A DNA stretch of 64,000 nt from an uncultured Tenacibaculum sp. (GTDB taxonomy: Bacteria; Bacteroidota; Bacteroidia; Flavobacteriales; Flavobacteriaceae). Shown piece by piece: positions 8,905 to 17,730 of the stretch. Position 1 is the first letter of the stretch, and each line of letters opens with the position of its first letter. The stretch lies in contig CANMJA010000018.1 of the NCBI GenBank assembly GCA_947498055.1, forward strand, positions 20,019-84,018, read 5' to 3'. Under the pieces are notes generated by a model, which was not told where the DNA came from, did no database searches, and was given only the letters and a program-made list of their open reading frames with translations. Made by a program: the position numbers and the translations under genes.

Positions 8905-11900
8905 TTATTTTGGTAAGTGTTTAGTATCTAAAGCACCATCATTTTTTTGAATTACATTTTTTATAATATCATACTTTTCATCTTTAAGAATAATTTTTAG
9001 TTCAAAGAAAGCTTCCCTAAAACTTTTGTCTGTTCCATGTTCTATTAATTCTTTTAAATGATCAATCTTTTTTTCTGTTTCGTTAAAAATATTATTAAGA
9101 TTACGTACTTTTTTTTGCATTATACTAGTTGCCGCGTTATGGAAACCATGTTGATCATGATGCAAAATAATAATATTTTTTCTAAAATCGTGAAAGCCGA
9201 TTCCTTTTGGAGGAACTTGACTTTTTGCCCATTGCATTATCTTTTGAAAGACTTCATTTTTTTGGAGCACATTAGCCATAATAATATGATGACGCCTCAT
9301 ATTTTCCATGATATCTTTTAACTGATCAGAAGTTATTTTTTTACCTCTGAACTTTTCCATTCCTTCCCCGAATTTTTTATATTTAGGCATAAAGTCGTTT
9401 CCTGCTTTACCATTTACTCGATACATATTTAAAAACTCATTAAATTCTAGATCATCGGCACTTAAAATAAATTCTTTAATCTGTTTGTTAACATGTTCAA
9501 AATATTTTTTACCCTTTTCACCAATTAAAGCAACGTCTTTATACATTTTTGCCATATTTATTAAACGAGCTTTTTCAAATCGATCTATTGTATCTTTCTT
9601 TCGTTTACCTTTTAAGAATTTTAAATCGAAACTAACATATGGATGTTTTTCTATATTGTCTTTTAATTTTTTTAATTCTTCAGGACCTACCTGGTCAAAA
9701 AATTCTTTCTGATTTATAAAGTCACCTTCAGTTCTTCCAAATTTAGCTTCGGGTAATATTTTTTTTCCTAAAATCTCTAACTCCTTTTTAGTAAACGTAG
9801 CCAATACTTCTGCATTGCCATTTTGCATACTTAGTTTAATAAGTAAAGTTTTGGCTTGTGCACTACTAACCCCTTCTATATTATCAATAATTTTTAATAA
9901 ATGTTCAATGTTTTTGGGGTTAATTTTATCTATTATATTAAAAAGATAAGTAAGGTTTATAGCACTTTTTCCTTCTTTTAAAATATAGTTGATAAACTTT
10001 ATTGAAACTGTTGTACTAACTCCTTGCAAACTTTCTAGCTGCTGCAACATTTTAATCTGTTCACCTGATAAAACACTTTTTCCTTTATTAAGTTTAATAC
10101 GTTCAAAATCTATTATATAACTTAATAATTTTTGGTTGTCTCCAGAAAAACCACGTAAAGAAACCGCAAGTTTGGTAAGATCGTCTTTAAATTTACCCGT
10201 AGCAGTTAGCATTAATTTACCTATATCTTTTTCTAAATGCTCCCTAATTTTTCCTGCTTTACCATTTAAAAGACTTCTAAAGGTATTACCAAGATCGTCT
10301 AAGGTATTATTGAAATGAAAAGCATGTACAGTAGGAAGGTTGATAGGAAATTTTATTGCACCACCTTCTAAGGATAAAACAATTTTTTTACCAGTTTTTG
10401 GGTCAAACAATTTGCCTAATGCCTTTTTCGCTTTTTGTAACCAATTAAGATACTCATTAGGCACCACTATTTCTGCCGCCCTTAAATTATTTAACAGGTT
10501 ACGAGAATTGGTAATAATTTCATCTGCTTTAGCCAAAGAGGTAAAAAGTAAAGCAAAATCACCAAGAGTATCTACAGTAGTCCAAGTTCTGTATAGAGCT
10601 TTGTGGTTACGTTGTAGCCAATAAGTTAAACCTTCATACTGTATTGTTTTGGTACTTATTTCTTTACCAATAATAGCGCCCGCTAACACTTTTTGACCAA
10701 GAGAAAAAGCGGCTTTAGATACTAATACTCTACCTGCAGCATATACACTTAACACACTTATAATATCTGTAACTACCGAAAAGGTATCCCAATTTGCTTT
10801 TGATGTCGCTTTATGGTATAGCATAAACACAGGCACAAGGGTAGCACTTACAGGTTTGCCATGTATCATGGTTTGCATTTCTACCAAATCTAAAGGATGG
10901 TACGTATAATTAGGATCACTTAAAAACTCATTAGTTCCATTAAGATTAAAAAGAGGAATCCATCCTTTTTGATAGTAGTTTTTAATAGTAAAATCTTTTG
11001 TAGTTTCACTCCAGTTAGAAATATCTATTTCAATTCGATTAAAAGACCAGTTTTCATTGCTAAACCATATTTTAGGAAATGCCGTTTTAGAACTAAATTT
11101 TAGGATTAATGAAATCATGTAATCGGAAAAATCTTGGTATGCAGTACCAGTAGATACCCAATATTGATGTAATTTTCTAAAAACAGTATATAGTAGCTTT
11201 GTATCATCTTTAAATAATGCATACGCATAATCTTCAGACATGGCTTTTACAATATTTACTACTGCCATTTCTTCGTTAGTACCTCTGTTTTCGTTTACGC
11301 GACCTTTTAAAATAGCAATAAGATGTTTTTTTAAAACCTTGTTTTTTTCTTCTTTTTCGTTTTTGTCAATGGCACTATTAAAAAAGAAAGTGGGTAAACC
11401 AGCATAAAGTTTATCTAATTTATGAATGTTTTCACCCGCTTCTTTAAATTTTAGCTTAAAATCATCGATTAAGTTTTGAATAGTTTTAGGGTTAGGGGTA
11501 AACTTAAGTATTTTACTTAAAGCTTCGAAAGCTTGGTAGTTTTTAGTAGAAAGTGTAAAAGCAGTTTCACCAAGCTTATCTTTTATGTAAATAGTATACT
11601 CGTAATGGTATATTCCTGAGGTATATTTAAACTCAAAATCGCTTGGATTTAAATTGGCAATTCGATCAAAACCTTCGTAGGCATATGAAATATTATATCT
11701 ATAGCCATTATGAATAAATTTCCAATTTATTTGTTTAAAAGCAATGTTTTTATGCAAAGGAATAATGCTTCTAAATGATTTTTGTTGATATAAACAACTT
11801 GTGATAAATTTAAAAATATGCTTAGGTTCTACAATCCAAAAAGTATATCTATTATATCTATCACCCTCATGTAATTTTAGATTGCTAATTATTACATTTC

Positions 11901-13419
11901 TACTAGTGGCTTTAATTACAACTTCCTCTAATTCGTCTTTAAGTTTAAATAAAGTTTTATCTTCTAAATAGGTATATGCATTTGAGCTTACAAAATCATC
12001 ATAAATAGGAGCTATTAATGGATATAAATTAGGATTAGATAACTGCTTAATATCTACAAATACCTTTAATATTAGAAACAGAGAAGGTTCTTTTTGTAAT
12101 GTTTCTAATAAACTCACTCCTTTTTCAAGTTCGTGTAACGAATTATATACAATACGATATAAAAAGGTTAATTTTTTTGTGTCATTCGAAATGGTAGTTT
12201 CTAAAAAATCTTGAATAATTCTTTTTAATTCTGTGATAAGTATTTCTTTATAGTCTTCAATATGAATGTATGAAGGTTTTTCTTCAGGTCTTAATGTATA
12301 ATCTTCGTATAAAAAGAATTTTAATTCTATGTTTTCAGGAGTCATTAATACAGACGCAACATCTGTTCTTTGAGCTATTAAATCTTCAATAATACTTAAC
12401 CAATATGCTGTTTCATTGCTATACAAGCCATCGTTAGTAAGATATTTTTCGATAATAGCTAAAATTAATTGAGTGGTAGAAATACTTTCTTGAATATATT
12501 CTTTAGAATAGTTGTATAAATTAGTAAGCGATTTTTGTAGTAAAATAATTTTTTCTTGCAATTCATTTTCTAATGCACTTGCATTTAGATATATGTATTG
12601 TTGTAGTTCATTAAATTGTGGTAACGATGCAATATTTTTTGGGGTTAAGAGTGGATTTTTTGCATTTAAGCTTTTTATAATTCCTTCCCAGTATGTTTTT
12701 GTGTATTTAGAGTATTCTGGGTTTCTTAAATACAAATTAGTAATAGCGAGTATAATATGATCAATACTTAAATTTGAATGCGTAGTAGTAGATCTTTTTT
12801 TCAGATATTTCGCTTTATTTTCTCTAACTAATTTTTCTACAAAAGAAGCCAGTTTAAAATACAGGTTATGTAATCGTATTTCAGAAGTTTCATCACCAGA
12901 ACGATCATTACCAAATATTCCGGTATACGAATTATACTTTTTTATGAATTTTTGTATTGCTTCTGCTTCATTTTCTGTTTTAATGTTTGAAAAAAATACA
13001 ATTAGATTAGTCCATTGCATTTTTTCGTAATTTTTTATTTCTTTTCGTTGTAAAAATTTATGTAGAATAAGTTCTATTAAAAAAGGAATGGTAATGGTGT
13101 TCATTCCTTTTTCTAACGTTTTAGCTTTCGTAAATTCAACTTCCAGTTGTTTAAAAGCTCTTTCACTTTTTATTTTGTGTATGGTAACTCTTTTAGCTTC
13201 CTCCATATTTTGTAAAAAGAGATTGCTAAAATTGGTTTCATTAAGATCTGAATCTTCTACATCTATTACTAAGTCAACTGGAGTTACTTTTTGAAAAAGC
13301 CCCATGTTTTCTCCTTTTTTATATTGCTCATAAAAAATAGAAACTAGTTGCTGTTGCAAACTCCTCATATAACTATTGTCAGTATTTTTAAGCGCTATTT
13401 TTATTTCTTTGTTCTTCAC
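8905..13419 (-). CDS. Large polymorphic toxin with C-terminal AHH/HNH-type nuclease
   Basis: 1504 residues. The C-terminal 130 residues carry RRHHII (about 1375-1380) and HHDQHGFHNAAT (about 1420-1431), the paired His motifs of AHH-type HNH nuclease toxins. Residues about 905-990 form a hydrophobic stretch (SVVTDIISVLSVYAAGRVLVSKAAFSLGQK shows the type) seen in other long toxins before the toxic tip. Residues 218-275 and 313-372 are two copies of one repeat (LILAI..YL...Y...YW..II..L...LLTP/LMTPENI). The first 60 residues (a helix with MRSLQQQLVSIFYEQ, then VDLVIDVED) faintly resemble the start of contractile-injection-system tape-measure proteins, so an injected effector is possible. There is no signal peptide. 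The immunity-like gene follows after 2 bases. Nuclease call good; delivery route uncertain. Confidence 0.75.
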   Translation of the reverse strand: MKNKEIKIALKNTDNSYMRSLQQQLVSIFYEQYKKGENMGLFQKVTPVDLVIDVEDSDLNETNFSNLFLQNMEEAKRVTIHKIKSERAFKQLEVEFTKAKTLEKGMNTITIPFLIELILHKFLQRKEIKNYEKMQWTNLIVFFSNIKTENEAEAIQKFIKKYNSYTGIFGNDRSGDETSEIRLHNLYFKLASFVEKLVRENKAKYLKKRSTTTHSNLSIDHIILAITNLYLRNPEYSKYTKTYWEGIIKSLNAKNPLLTPKNIASLPQFNELQQYIYLNASALENELQEKIILLQKSLTNLYNYSKEYIQESISTTQLILAIIEKYLTNDGLYSNETAYWLSIIEDLIAQRTDVASVLMTPENIELKFFLYEDYTLRPEEKPSYIHIEDYKEILITELKRIIQDFLETTISNDTKKLTFLYRIVYNSLHELEKGVSLLETLQKEPSLFLILKVFVDIKQLSNPNLYPLIAPIYDDFVSSNAYTYLEDKTLFKLKDELEEVVIKATSRNVIISNLKLHEGDRYNRYTFWIVEPKHIFKFITSCLYQQKSFRSIIPLHKNIAFKQINWKFIHNGYRYNISYAYEGFDRIANLNPSDFEFKYTSGIYHYEYTIYIKDKLGETAFTLSTKNYQAFEALSKILKFTPNPKTIQNLIDDFKLKFKEAGENIHKLDKLYAGLPTFFFNSAIDKNEKEEKNKVLKKHLIAILKGRVNENRGTNEEMAVVNIVKAMSEDYAYALFKDDTKLLYTVFRKLHQYWVSTGTAYQDFSDYMISLILKFSSKTAFPKIWFSNENWSFNRIEIDISNWSETTKDFTIKNYYQKGWIPLFNLNGTNEFLSDPNYTYHPLDLVEMQTMIHGKPVSATLVPVFMLYHKATSKANWDTFSVVTDIISVLSVYAAGRVLVSKAAFSLGQKVLAGAIIGKEISTKTIQYEGLTYWLQRNHKALYRTWTTVDTLGDFALLFTSLAKADEIITNSRNLLNNLRAAEIVVPNEYLNWLQKAKKALGKLFDPKTGKKIVLSLEGGAIKFPINLPTVHAFHFNNTLDDLGNTFRSLLNGKAGKIREHLEKDIGKLMLTATGKFKDDLTKLAVSLRGFSGDNQKLLSYIIDFERIKLNKGKSVLSGEQIKMLQQLESLQGVSTTVSIKFINYILKEGKSAINLTYLFNIIDKINPKNIEHLLKIIDNIEGVSSAQAKTLLIKLSMQNGNAEVLATFTKKELEILGKKILPEAKFGRTEGDFINQKEFFDQVGPEELKKLKDNIEKHPYVSFDLKFLKGKRKKDTIDRFEKARLINMAKMYKDVALIGEKGKKYFEHVNKQIKEFILSADDLEFNEFLNMYRVNGKAGNDFMPKYKKFGEGMEKFRGKKITSDQLKDIMENMRRHHIIMANVLQKNEVFQKIMQWAKSQVPPKGIGFHDFRKNIIILHHDQHGFHNAATSIMQKKVRNLNNIFNETEKKIDHLKELIEHGTDKSFREAFFELKIILKDEKYDIIKNVIQKNDGALDTKHLPK

Positions 13420-13579
13420 AGTATCTTAATCAATTCAACCATAAAAGTGCATTAGAAATAGAGATAAAAAGGGTTTTTGGAAGTTTTAATTCTGTAGTTG
13501 CAGTAAAAAGAAAATAAAAAGATGTTTTTAATAAAGGCAATGCGGTACTTTTAAAGTGTTAATTTAAAAAGTAATAAAA

Positions 13580-13783
13580 ATGGATGGATTAGATTTAAAT
13601 GAAAACCCAGAAATGCCAGATTTAAGCGGAGTAAGGGCTTATTTTGAACAACAAAGAAGTATAGAAAACATTAATTTTATAGGAAATATTACGATTAATT
13701 GTAAACCAAAGTTTACGCAAGAAGATTTTAATCGTATGTTTAGACAAGAGTTAGAAAACATACGAAGAGATACGAGGATTTAA
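13580..13783 (+). CDS. Small acidic protein divergent from toxin gene
   Basis: 67 residues, start preceded by a purine-rich AAAAAGTAATAAAA. The sequence shows an acidic N-terminus (MDGLDLNENPEMPDLSG), a short strand pair (NINFIGNITINCK) and a helix with alternating charges (FTQEDFNRMFRQELENIRRD). No known domain recognised, no signal peptide. It diverges from the toxin across 160 bases and lies inside the direct-repeat-bounded island, so it may be a regulator or adaptor of the toxin. That link is positional only. Confidence 0.55.
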   Translation: MDGLDLNENPEMPDLSGVRAYFEQQRSIENINFIGNITINCKPKFTQEDFNRMFRQELENIRRDTRI

Positions 13784-13881
13784 AAAGAACTATATGTGTA
13801 AAACTACTAAAAAACAACAACTTTTATTTTGATAAAAAGAAGATGTGTAGTATAAAGTTTATTGTTATTATTTCTATTTAT

Positions 13882-13953
13882 AACAATACAACTCCTTAGG
13901 TTAAATCACACAAAAAACGATTTAACATTTTATACATAACTTAAAAAGAAAAA
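13882..13953 (+). repeat. 72-bp direct repeat, right copy
   Basis: Second copy of the sequence at 7495-7566. It carries a copy of the final codons and stop of the beta-helix gene, although no beta-helix gene precedes it here, so this is the duplicated, non-native copy or a recombination scar at the right edge of the island. Confidence 0.85.
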
Positions 13954-13956
13954 TAA

Positions 13957-13990
13957 TAAAAGAGGAAGATTTATAAGTTTTCCTCTTTTA
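13957..13990 (-). terminator. Terminator of DJ-1/PfpI gene
   Basis: An 11-bp stem (13957-13967 TAAAAGAGGAA with 13980-13990) uses the last codons of the minus-strand gene as one arm. On the minus strand it ends in a T-rich run. Confidence 0.6.
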
Positions 13991-14729
13991 TAATAGTATG
14001 CGGTACCTTGGTAACATCCCAATCAATCACCAAACCACCAGCTAAAGACTTTGCAATTTCTTTACCATATAAAAACTCACATAAATACAAAGCAGCTTCA
14101 AAAGATTTTGCACCACCAGCAGAAGTAATATACTTACCATCATGTACAAAAAGAACCTCTTTTCGAATATCTAATGCAGGAAACATGTTACGCATTTTAT
14201 CTATATCTGAAGGAAATGTAGTAGATACCTTTCCATTTAAAACACCAGCCTTAGCAAGTACAAAAGCACCATCGCAATGAGAAGTAACAAATAGTGCTTC
14301 ATTATCTACTTTTTTTACAAAGTCGATCATTTTTGTGTCTTCCAAGTCAGTGTCTAAATGATGTTCTGCACTAGGCACTACCAAAATATCTATTTTAGGT
14401 AAAGCATCTTTTAAGTAATTAAAATCAGGAATAATCTTCATTCCCTCAAAAGTAGTTACAGGCTTATCTGTATTAGCTACCGTAAACACATTCATTGCTT
14501 TTATACCTTTTCTAAAAATAGTATGCTGAAAAATATCGAAAGGAGCAGTTAATTCAGTATTAAAGGTACCGTCCATAATTAAAAAAGCAACATTATATCT
14601 CCCTTCCTTTAATGCAGGAAAGACCTTTTCTTTTTTAATCGTTTTTAACGCTTCATTCTTCTTTTCTGTAGCAGGTGAGCTACAAGAAACTATTAGAATT
14701 GACAGGAGTAAAATGGCCCAATTTTTCAT
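13971..14729 (-). CDS. DJ-1/PfpI-family lipoprotein
   Basis: Start at 14729 gives MKNWAILLLSILIVSC, a lipoprotein signal; the frame reaches 24 codons further but without sense. About 252 residues. The DJ-1/PfpI fold begins at YNVAFLIMDGTFNTELTAPFDIF. The nucleophile region is VTSHCDGAFVLAKAGVLNGK, with Cys in the usual nucleophile-elbow position and His before it. This is the subgroup that resembles the N-terminal domain of GlxA-type proteins, without the AraC domain. The substrate is unknown: hydrolase, glyoxalase-like or stress roles occur in the family. Membrane anchoring is unusual for DJ-1 proteins. Confidence 0.85.
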   Translation of the reverse strand: MKNWAILLLSILIVSCSSPATEKKNEALKTIKKEKVFPALKEGRYNVAFLIMDGTFNTELTAPFDIFQHTIFRKGIKAMNVFTVANTDKPVTTFEGMKIIPDFNYLKDALPKIDILVVPSAEHHLDTDLEDTKMIDFVKKVDNEALFVTSHCDGAFVLAKAGVLNGKVSTTFPSDIDKMRNMFPALDIRKEVLFVHDGKYITSAGGAKSFEAALYLCEFLYGKEIAKSLAGGLVIDWDVTKVPHTIIKEENL

Positions 14730-15036
14730 ATTAAAAAAGTATTTACTTAGAAACATCAAAAGTATTGAAAAATATACGAAATAATTAGTTGCAAAAGGCA
14801 TTAGATATTTTCTGTAACTAATAAATTAAGAATTTCTAAATAGATTGAAAAGTAGCTTTAAAGAAAATAAGAGATGTTAAAAACAATAACTTACTTACTC
14901 TTATATGTTTAAAATTATTGACTTTATCTTTTTATTGTTTTAATTAAGAGAAAACGTTAAGTCTTTAACATTTAATTAAGAATTTTATGCGTGTAGTTTT
15001 TCTAATTTCGAGCAATTATTTTCAAATAAACTTATA

Positions 15037-17547
15037 ATGACAAAAAAAATATTTTCTTTCCTGCTTGTAGGAATGTTCTTTTTTAGTTTTACCTCTAACG
15101 TAGAGGCACAACGAAGAAGAAAAAACAAGACGCACCATAAAAAAAAGAAGAAAGGGGCTTCTCCTAAAGCAAAAGGTAAACCTAAAAAAGGAGCCATATT
15201 GCCATATGAAAAAGTGGTAACTAAAAAACATGCTACCGACGAAGGCTTATTTAAAGTACATACGAAAGATCAAAACTATTTATTTGAAATTCCAGATTCT
15301 TTATTAGGAAAACAAATGCTAATGGTAACGCGTATCGCTAAAACAGCGAATGGTATTGGTTTTGGTGGAGGTAAGCAAAATACCCAGGTTTTAAGATGGG
15401 AAAAAAAGCACAAAAAAATATTGGTAAGAGTAGTATCACACTCTGTAGTAGCTGATAGTATTTTACCAGTACATGAAGCTGTTGTAAATTCTAATTTTGA
15501 ACCGATATTATTTTCTTTTCCAATAAAAGCTTTTAGTAAAGATTCTACAGCAACAGTAATTGATGCAACACCACTTTTTTCTACAGATGTTAAAGCTATT
15601 GGTTTTCCTCAATTTAGAAGAAAACAATTTAAAATTACAAGAATGGATAAGGCACGTTCTTATATAGAACGAATGAGTAGTTATCCTAAAAACATTGAAG
15701 TTAGACATGTAAAGACATACTTCTCAAATCAACCACCATCTAATGGTAGTGTAGGTTCTGTTTCATTAGAATTAAGTAATTCTATGATTTTGTTGCCAGA
15801 AGTACCAATGAAAAGACGTTACTTCGATCAAAGAGTAGGTTGGTTTGCTAGAGCGCAAACAGATTATGGCTTAGATGCTCAAAAAAGTAAAAGAGTAACG
15901 TATTTAGATAGATGGCGTTTAGAAGTAAAAGAGGAAGATAAAGCGAAATTTAATAGAGGGGAATTAGTAGAACCTAAAAAACCAATTGTTTATTATATTG
16001 ATAGAGCTACACCTAAAAAATGGCGTAAATATTTAAAGCAAGGAATAGAAGATTGGCAAGTTGCTTTTGAAGCAGCAGGGTTTAAAAATGCAATTATAGC
16101 AAAAGATCCACCTACAAAGGAAGAAGATCCTGAATGGAGCCCTGAAGATGTACGTTATTCTGTAGTTCGTTACTTGGCATCTCCAATACCAAATGCAAAC
16201 GGACCACATGTTAGTGACCCACGTTCGGGTGAAATTTTAGAATCAGATATCAACTGGTATCATAATGTAATGACTTTATTACATAATTGGTTTTTTATTC
16301 AAACTGCTGCTATAAATCCAGATGCTAGAGGGAATGAATTTAAAGAAGAAGTAATGGGACGTTTAATCCGTTTCGTATCTGCGCATGAAGTTGGTCATAC
16401 TATTGGGTTACCTCATAACATGGGAAGTTCTGTAGCATACCCTGTAGATTCTCTTCGTTCAGCTACATTTACTAAAAAATATGGAACAGCGCCTTCAATT
16501 ATGGATTATGCTCGTTTTAACTATGTAGCACAACCAGAAGATAAAGGAGTGGCAATGATGCCAGATATTGGACCGTACGATAAATATGCAATTTCTTGGG
16601 GATATAGACCTATCTTAGGTGTAAGTGCAAAAGCAGAAAAATCAATCTTAAATAAATGGATTACTGATAAGGCAAATGATCCAATGTATCGATTTGGACA
16701 TCAGCAAGTAGTGAATATAATAGATCCTAGCTCGCAAACAGAAGATTTAGGAGATGATGCGATAAAAGCAAGTACGTATGGTATTAAAAATTTAAAGAGA
16801 ATTTTACCGAAATTAGAAGATTGGACTACCGAAGAAGGAGAAACGTATGAAGAGTTAAATACTATGTACGGACAATTATTAGGGCAGTTTAATAGATACA
16901 TGGGACATGTGAGTTCTAATATAGGAGGAGTATATGAGCATTATAAAGCAGCAGGACAAAATGGTGCTGTATATACGCATGTAGATAAAAATCATCAAAA
17001 AAACGCATTACGTTTTATTAATGAAGAATTATTTAAAACACCTACTTGGTTATTAGACAAAAGTATTTTTGATAAAACACAGTTTTCGGGTTCAGGAGAA
17101 CGTATTAGAGGTTTACAAACAAGAACTTTAAATAGAATCTTAAAAACGGGTAGAATGGCTCGTATGATAGAAAACGAAACTTTAAATGGAACAACTGCAT
17201 ATACACTCTTAGATATGATGGGTGATTTACGTAAAGGAGTTTGGAGTGAATTGTATACCTATAAATCTATCGATGCATATCGTAGAAATTTACAAAGAGC
17301 ACATTTAGATCGTTTAGATTTTCTATTAAATAAGGCGAAAGATCAAAGAGCAGTAAATAATGGAGGGTATTTCAAACAAACGGGAGTAAATGTTAGTCAG
17401 TCAGATATAAAACCAGTAGTAAGAGGTGAATTAAAACGATTAAAAAGAGATATAAAAAGAAGTATAGCATCTGCTAAAAACTCGATAACACGTTATCATT
17501 TACAAGATGCAGTAGATAGAATAGATACTATTTTAGATCCGAAATAA
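15037..17547 (+). CDS. Zinc-dependent metalloprotease (DUF5117/DUF4953 type)
   Basis: 836 residues with a signal peptide (KIFSFLLVGMFFFSFTSNVEAQ), then a very basic stretch (residues 26-55, Arg/Lys/His). A beta-rich N-terminal domain (DUF5118/DUF5117) is followed by a metzincin-like active site at residue 450: HEVGHTIGLPHN, where two His, a Glu and a third His bind zinc and water; the downstream SIMDYARFNYVAQP fits the Met-turn. The C-terminal third is helical (DUF4953). Proteins of this set are common, large, exported proteases of Bacteroidota with unknown substrates. A single gene; it is followed by the S15 hydrolase in the same direction after 183 bases. Confidence 0.93.
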   Translation: MTKKIFSFLLVGMFFFSFTSNVEAQRRRKNKTHHKKKKKGASPKAKGKPKKGAILPYEKVVTKKHATDEGLFKVHTKDQNYLFEIPDSLLGKQMLMVTRIAKTANGIGFGGGKQNTQVLRWEKKHKKILVRVVSHSVVADSILPVHEAVVNSNFEPILFSFPIKAFSKDSTATVIDATPLFSTDVKAIGFPQFRRKQFKITRMDKARSYIERMSSYPKNIEVRHVKTYFSNQPPSNGSVGSVSLELSNSMILLPEVPMKRRYFDQRVGWFARAQTDYGLDAQKSKRVTYLDRWRLEVKEEDKAKFNRGELVEPKKPIVYYIDRATPKKWRKYLKQGIEDWQVAFEAAGFKNAIIAKDPPTKEEDPEWSPEDVRYSVVRYLASPIPNANGPHVSDPRSGEILESDINWYHNVMTLLHNWFFIQTAAINPDARGNEFKEEVMGRLIRFVSAHEVGHTIGLPHNMGSSVAYPVDSLRSATFTKKYGTAPSIMDYARFNYVAQPEDKGVAMMPDIGPYDKYAISWGYRPILGVSAKAEKSILNKWITDKANDPMYRFGHQQVVNIIDPSSQTEDLGDDAIKASTYGIKNLKRILPKLEDWTTEEGETYEELNTMYGQLLGQFNRYMGHVSSNIGGVYEHYKAAGQNGAVYTHVDKNHQKNALRFINEELFKTPTWLLDKSIFDKTQFSGSGERIRGLQTRTLNRILKTGRMARMIENETLNGTTAYTLLDMMGDLRKGVWSELYTYKSIDAYRRNLQRAHLDRLDFLLNKAKDQRAVNNGGYFKQTGVNVSQSDIKPVVRGELKRLKRDIKRSIASAKNSITRYHLQDAVDRIDTILDPK

Positions 17548-17730
17548 CTAAGAATATAAGTTGTGACGAATAGAAAAAGAGTTTGTTAATATTATATTTC
17601 ACCATATTTTTTAGCAAACAAAACAAACAACTATATTTTTATTATCTTTTTGAGGTTGTATTTAATCTGGTTCATTTTCCATTTTAATGCAGCCTCATTT
17701 TTTTAATAAACAACAACCAAATAAAAAATA

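Noticed and set aside
10136..10624. Several plus-strand open frames inside the toxin gene (also 9058-9712, 12512-13294)
   Set aside because: Antisense shadows of the 1504-codon gene, hydrophobic-biased and without start context.
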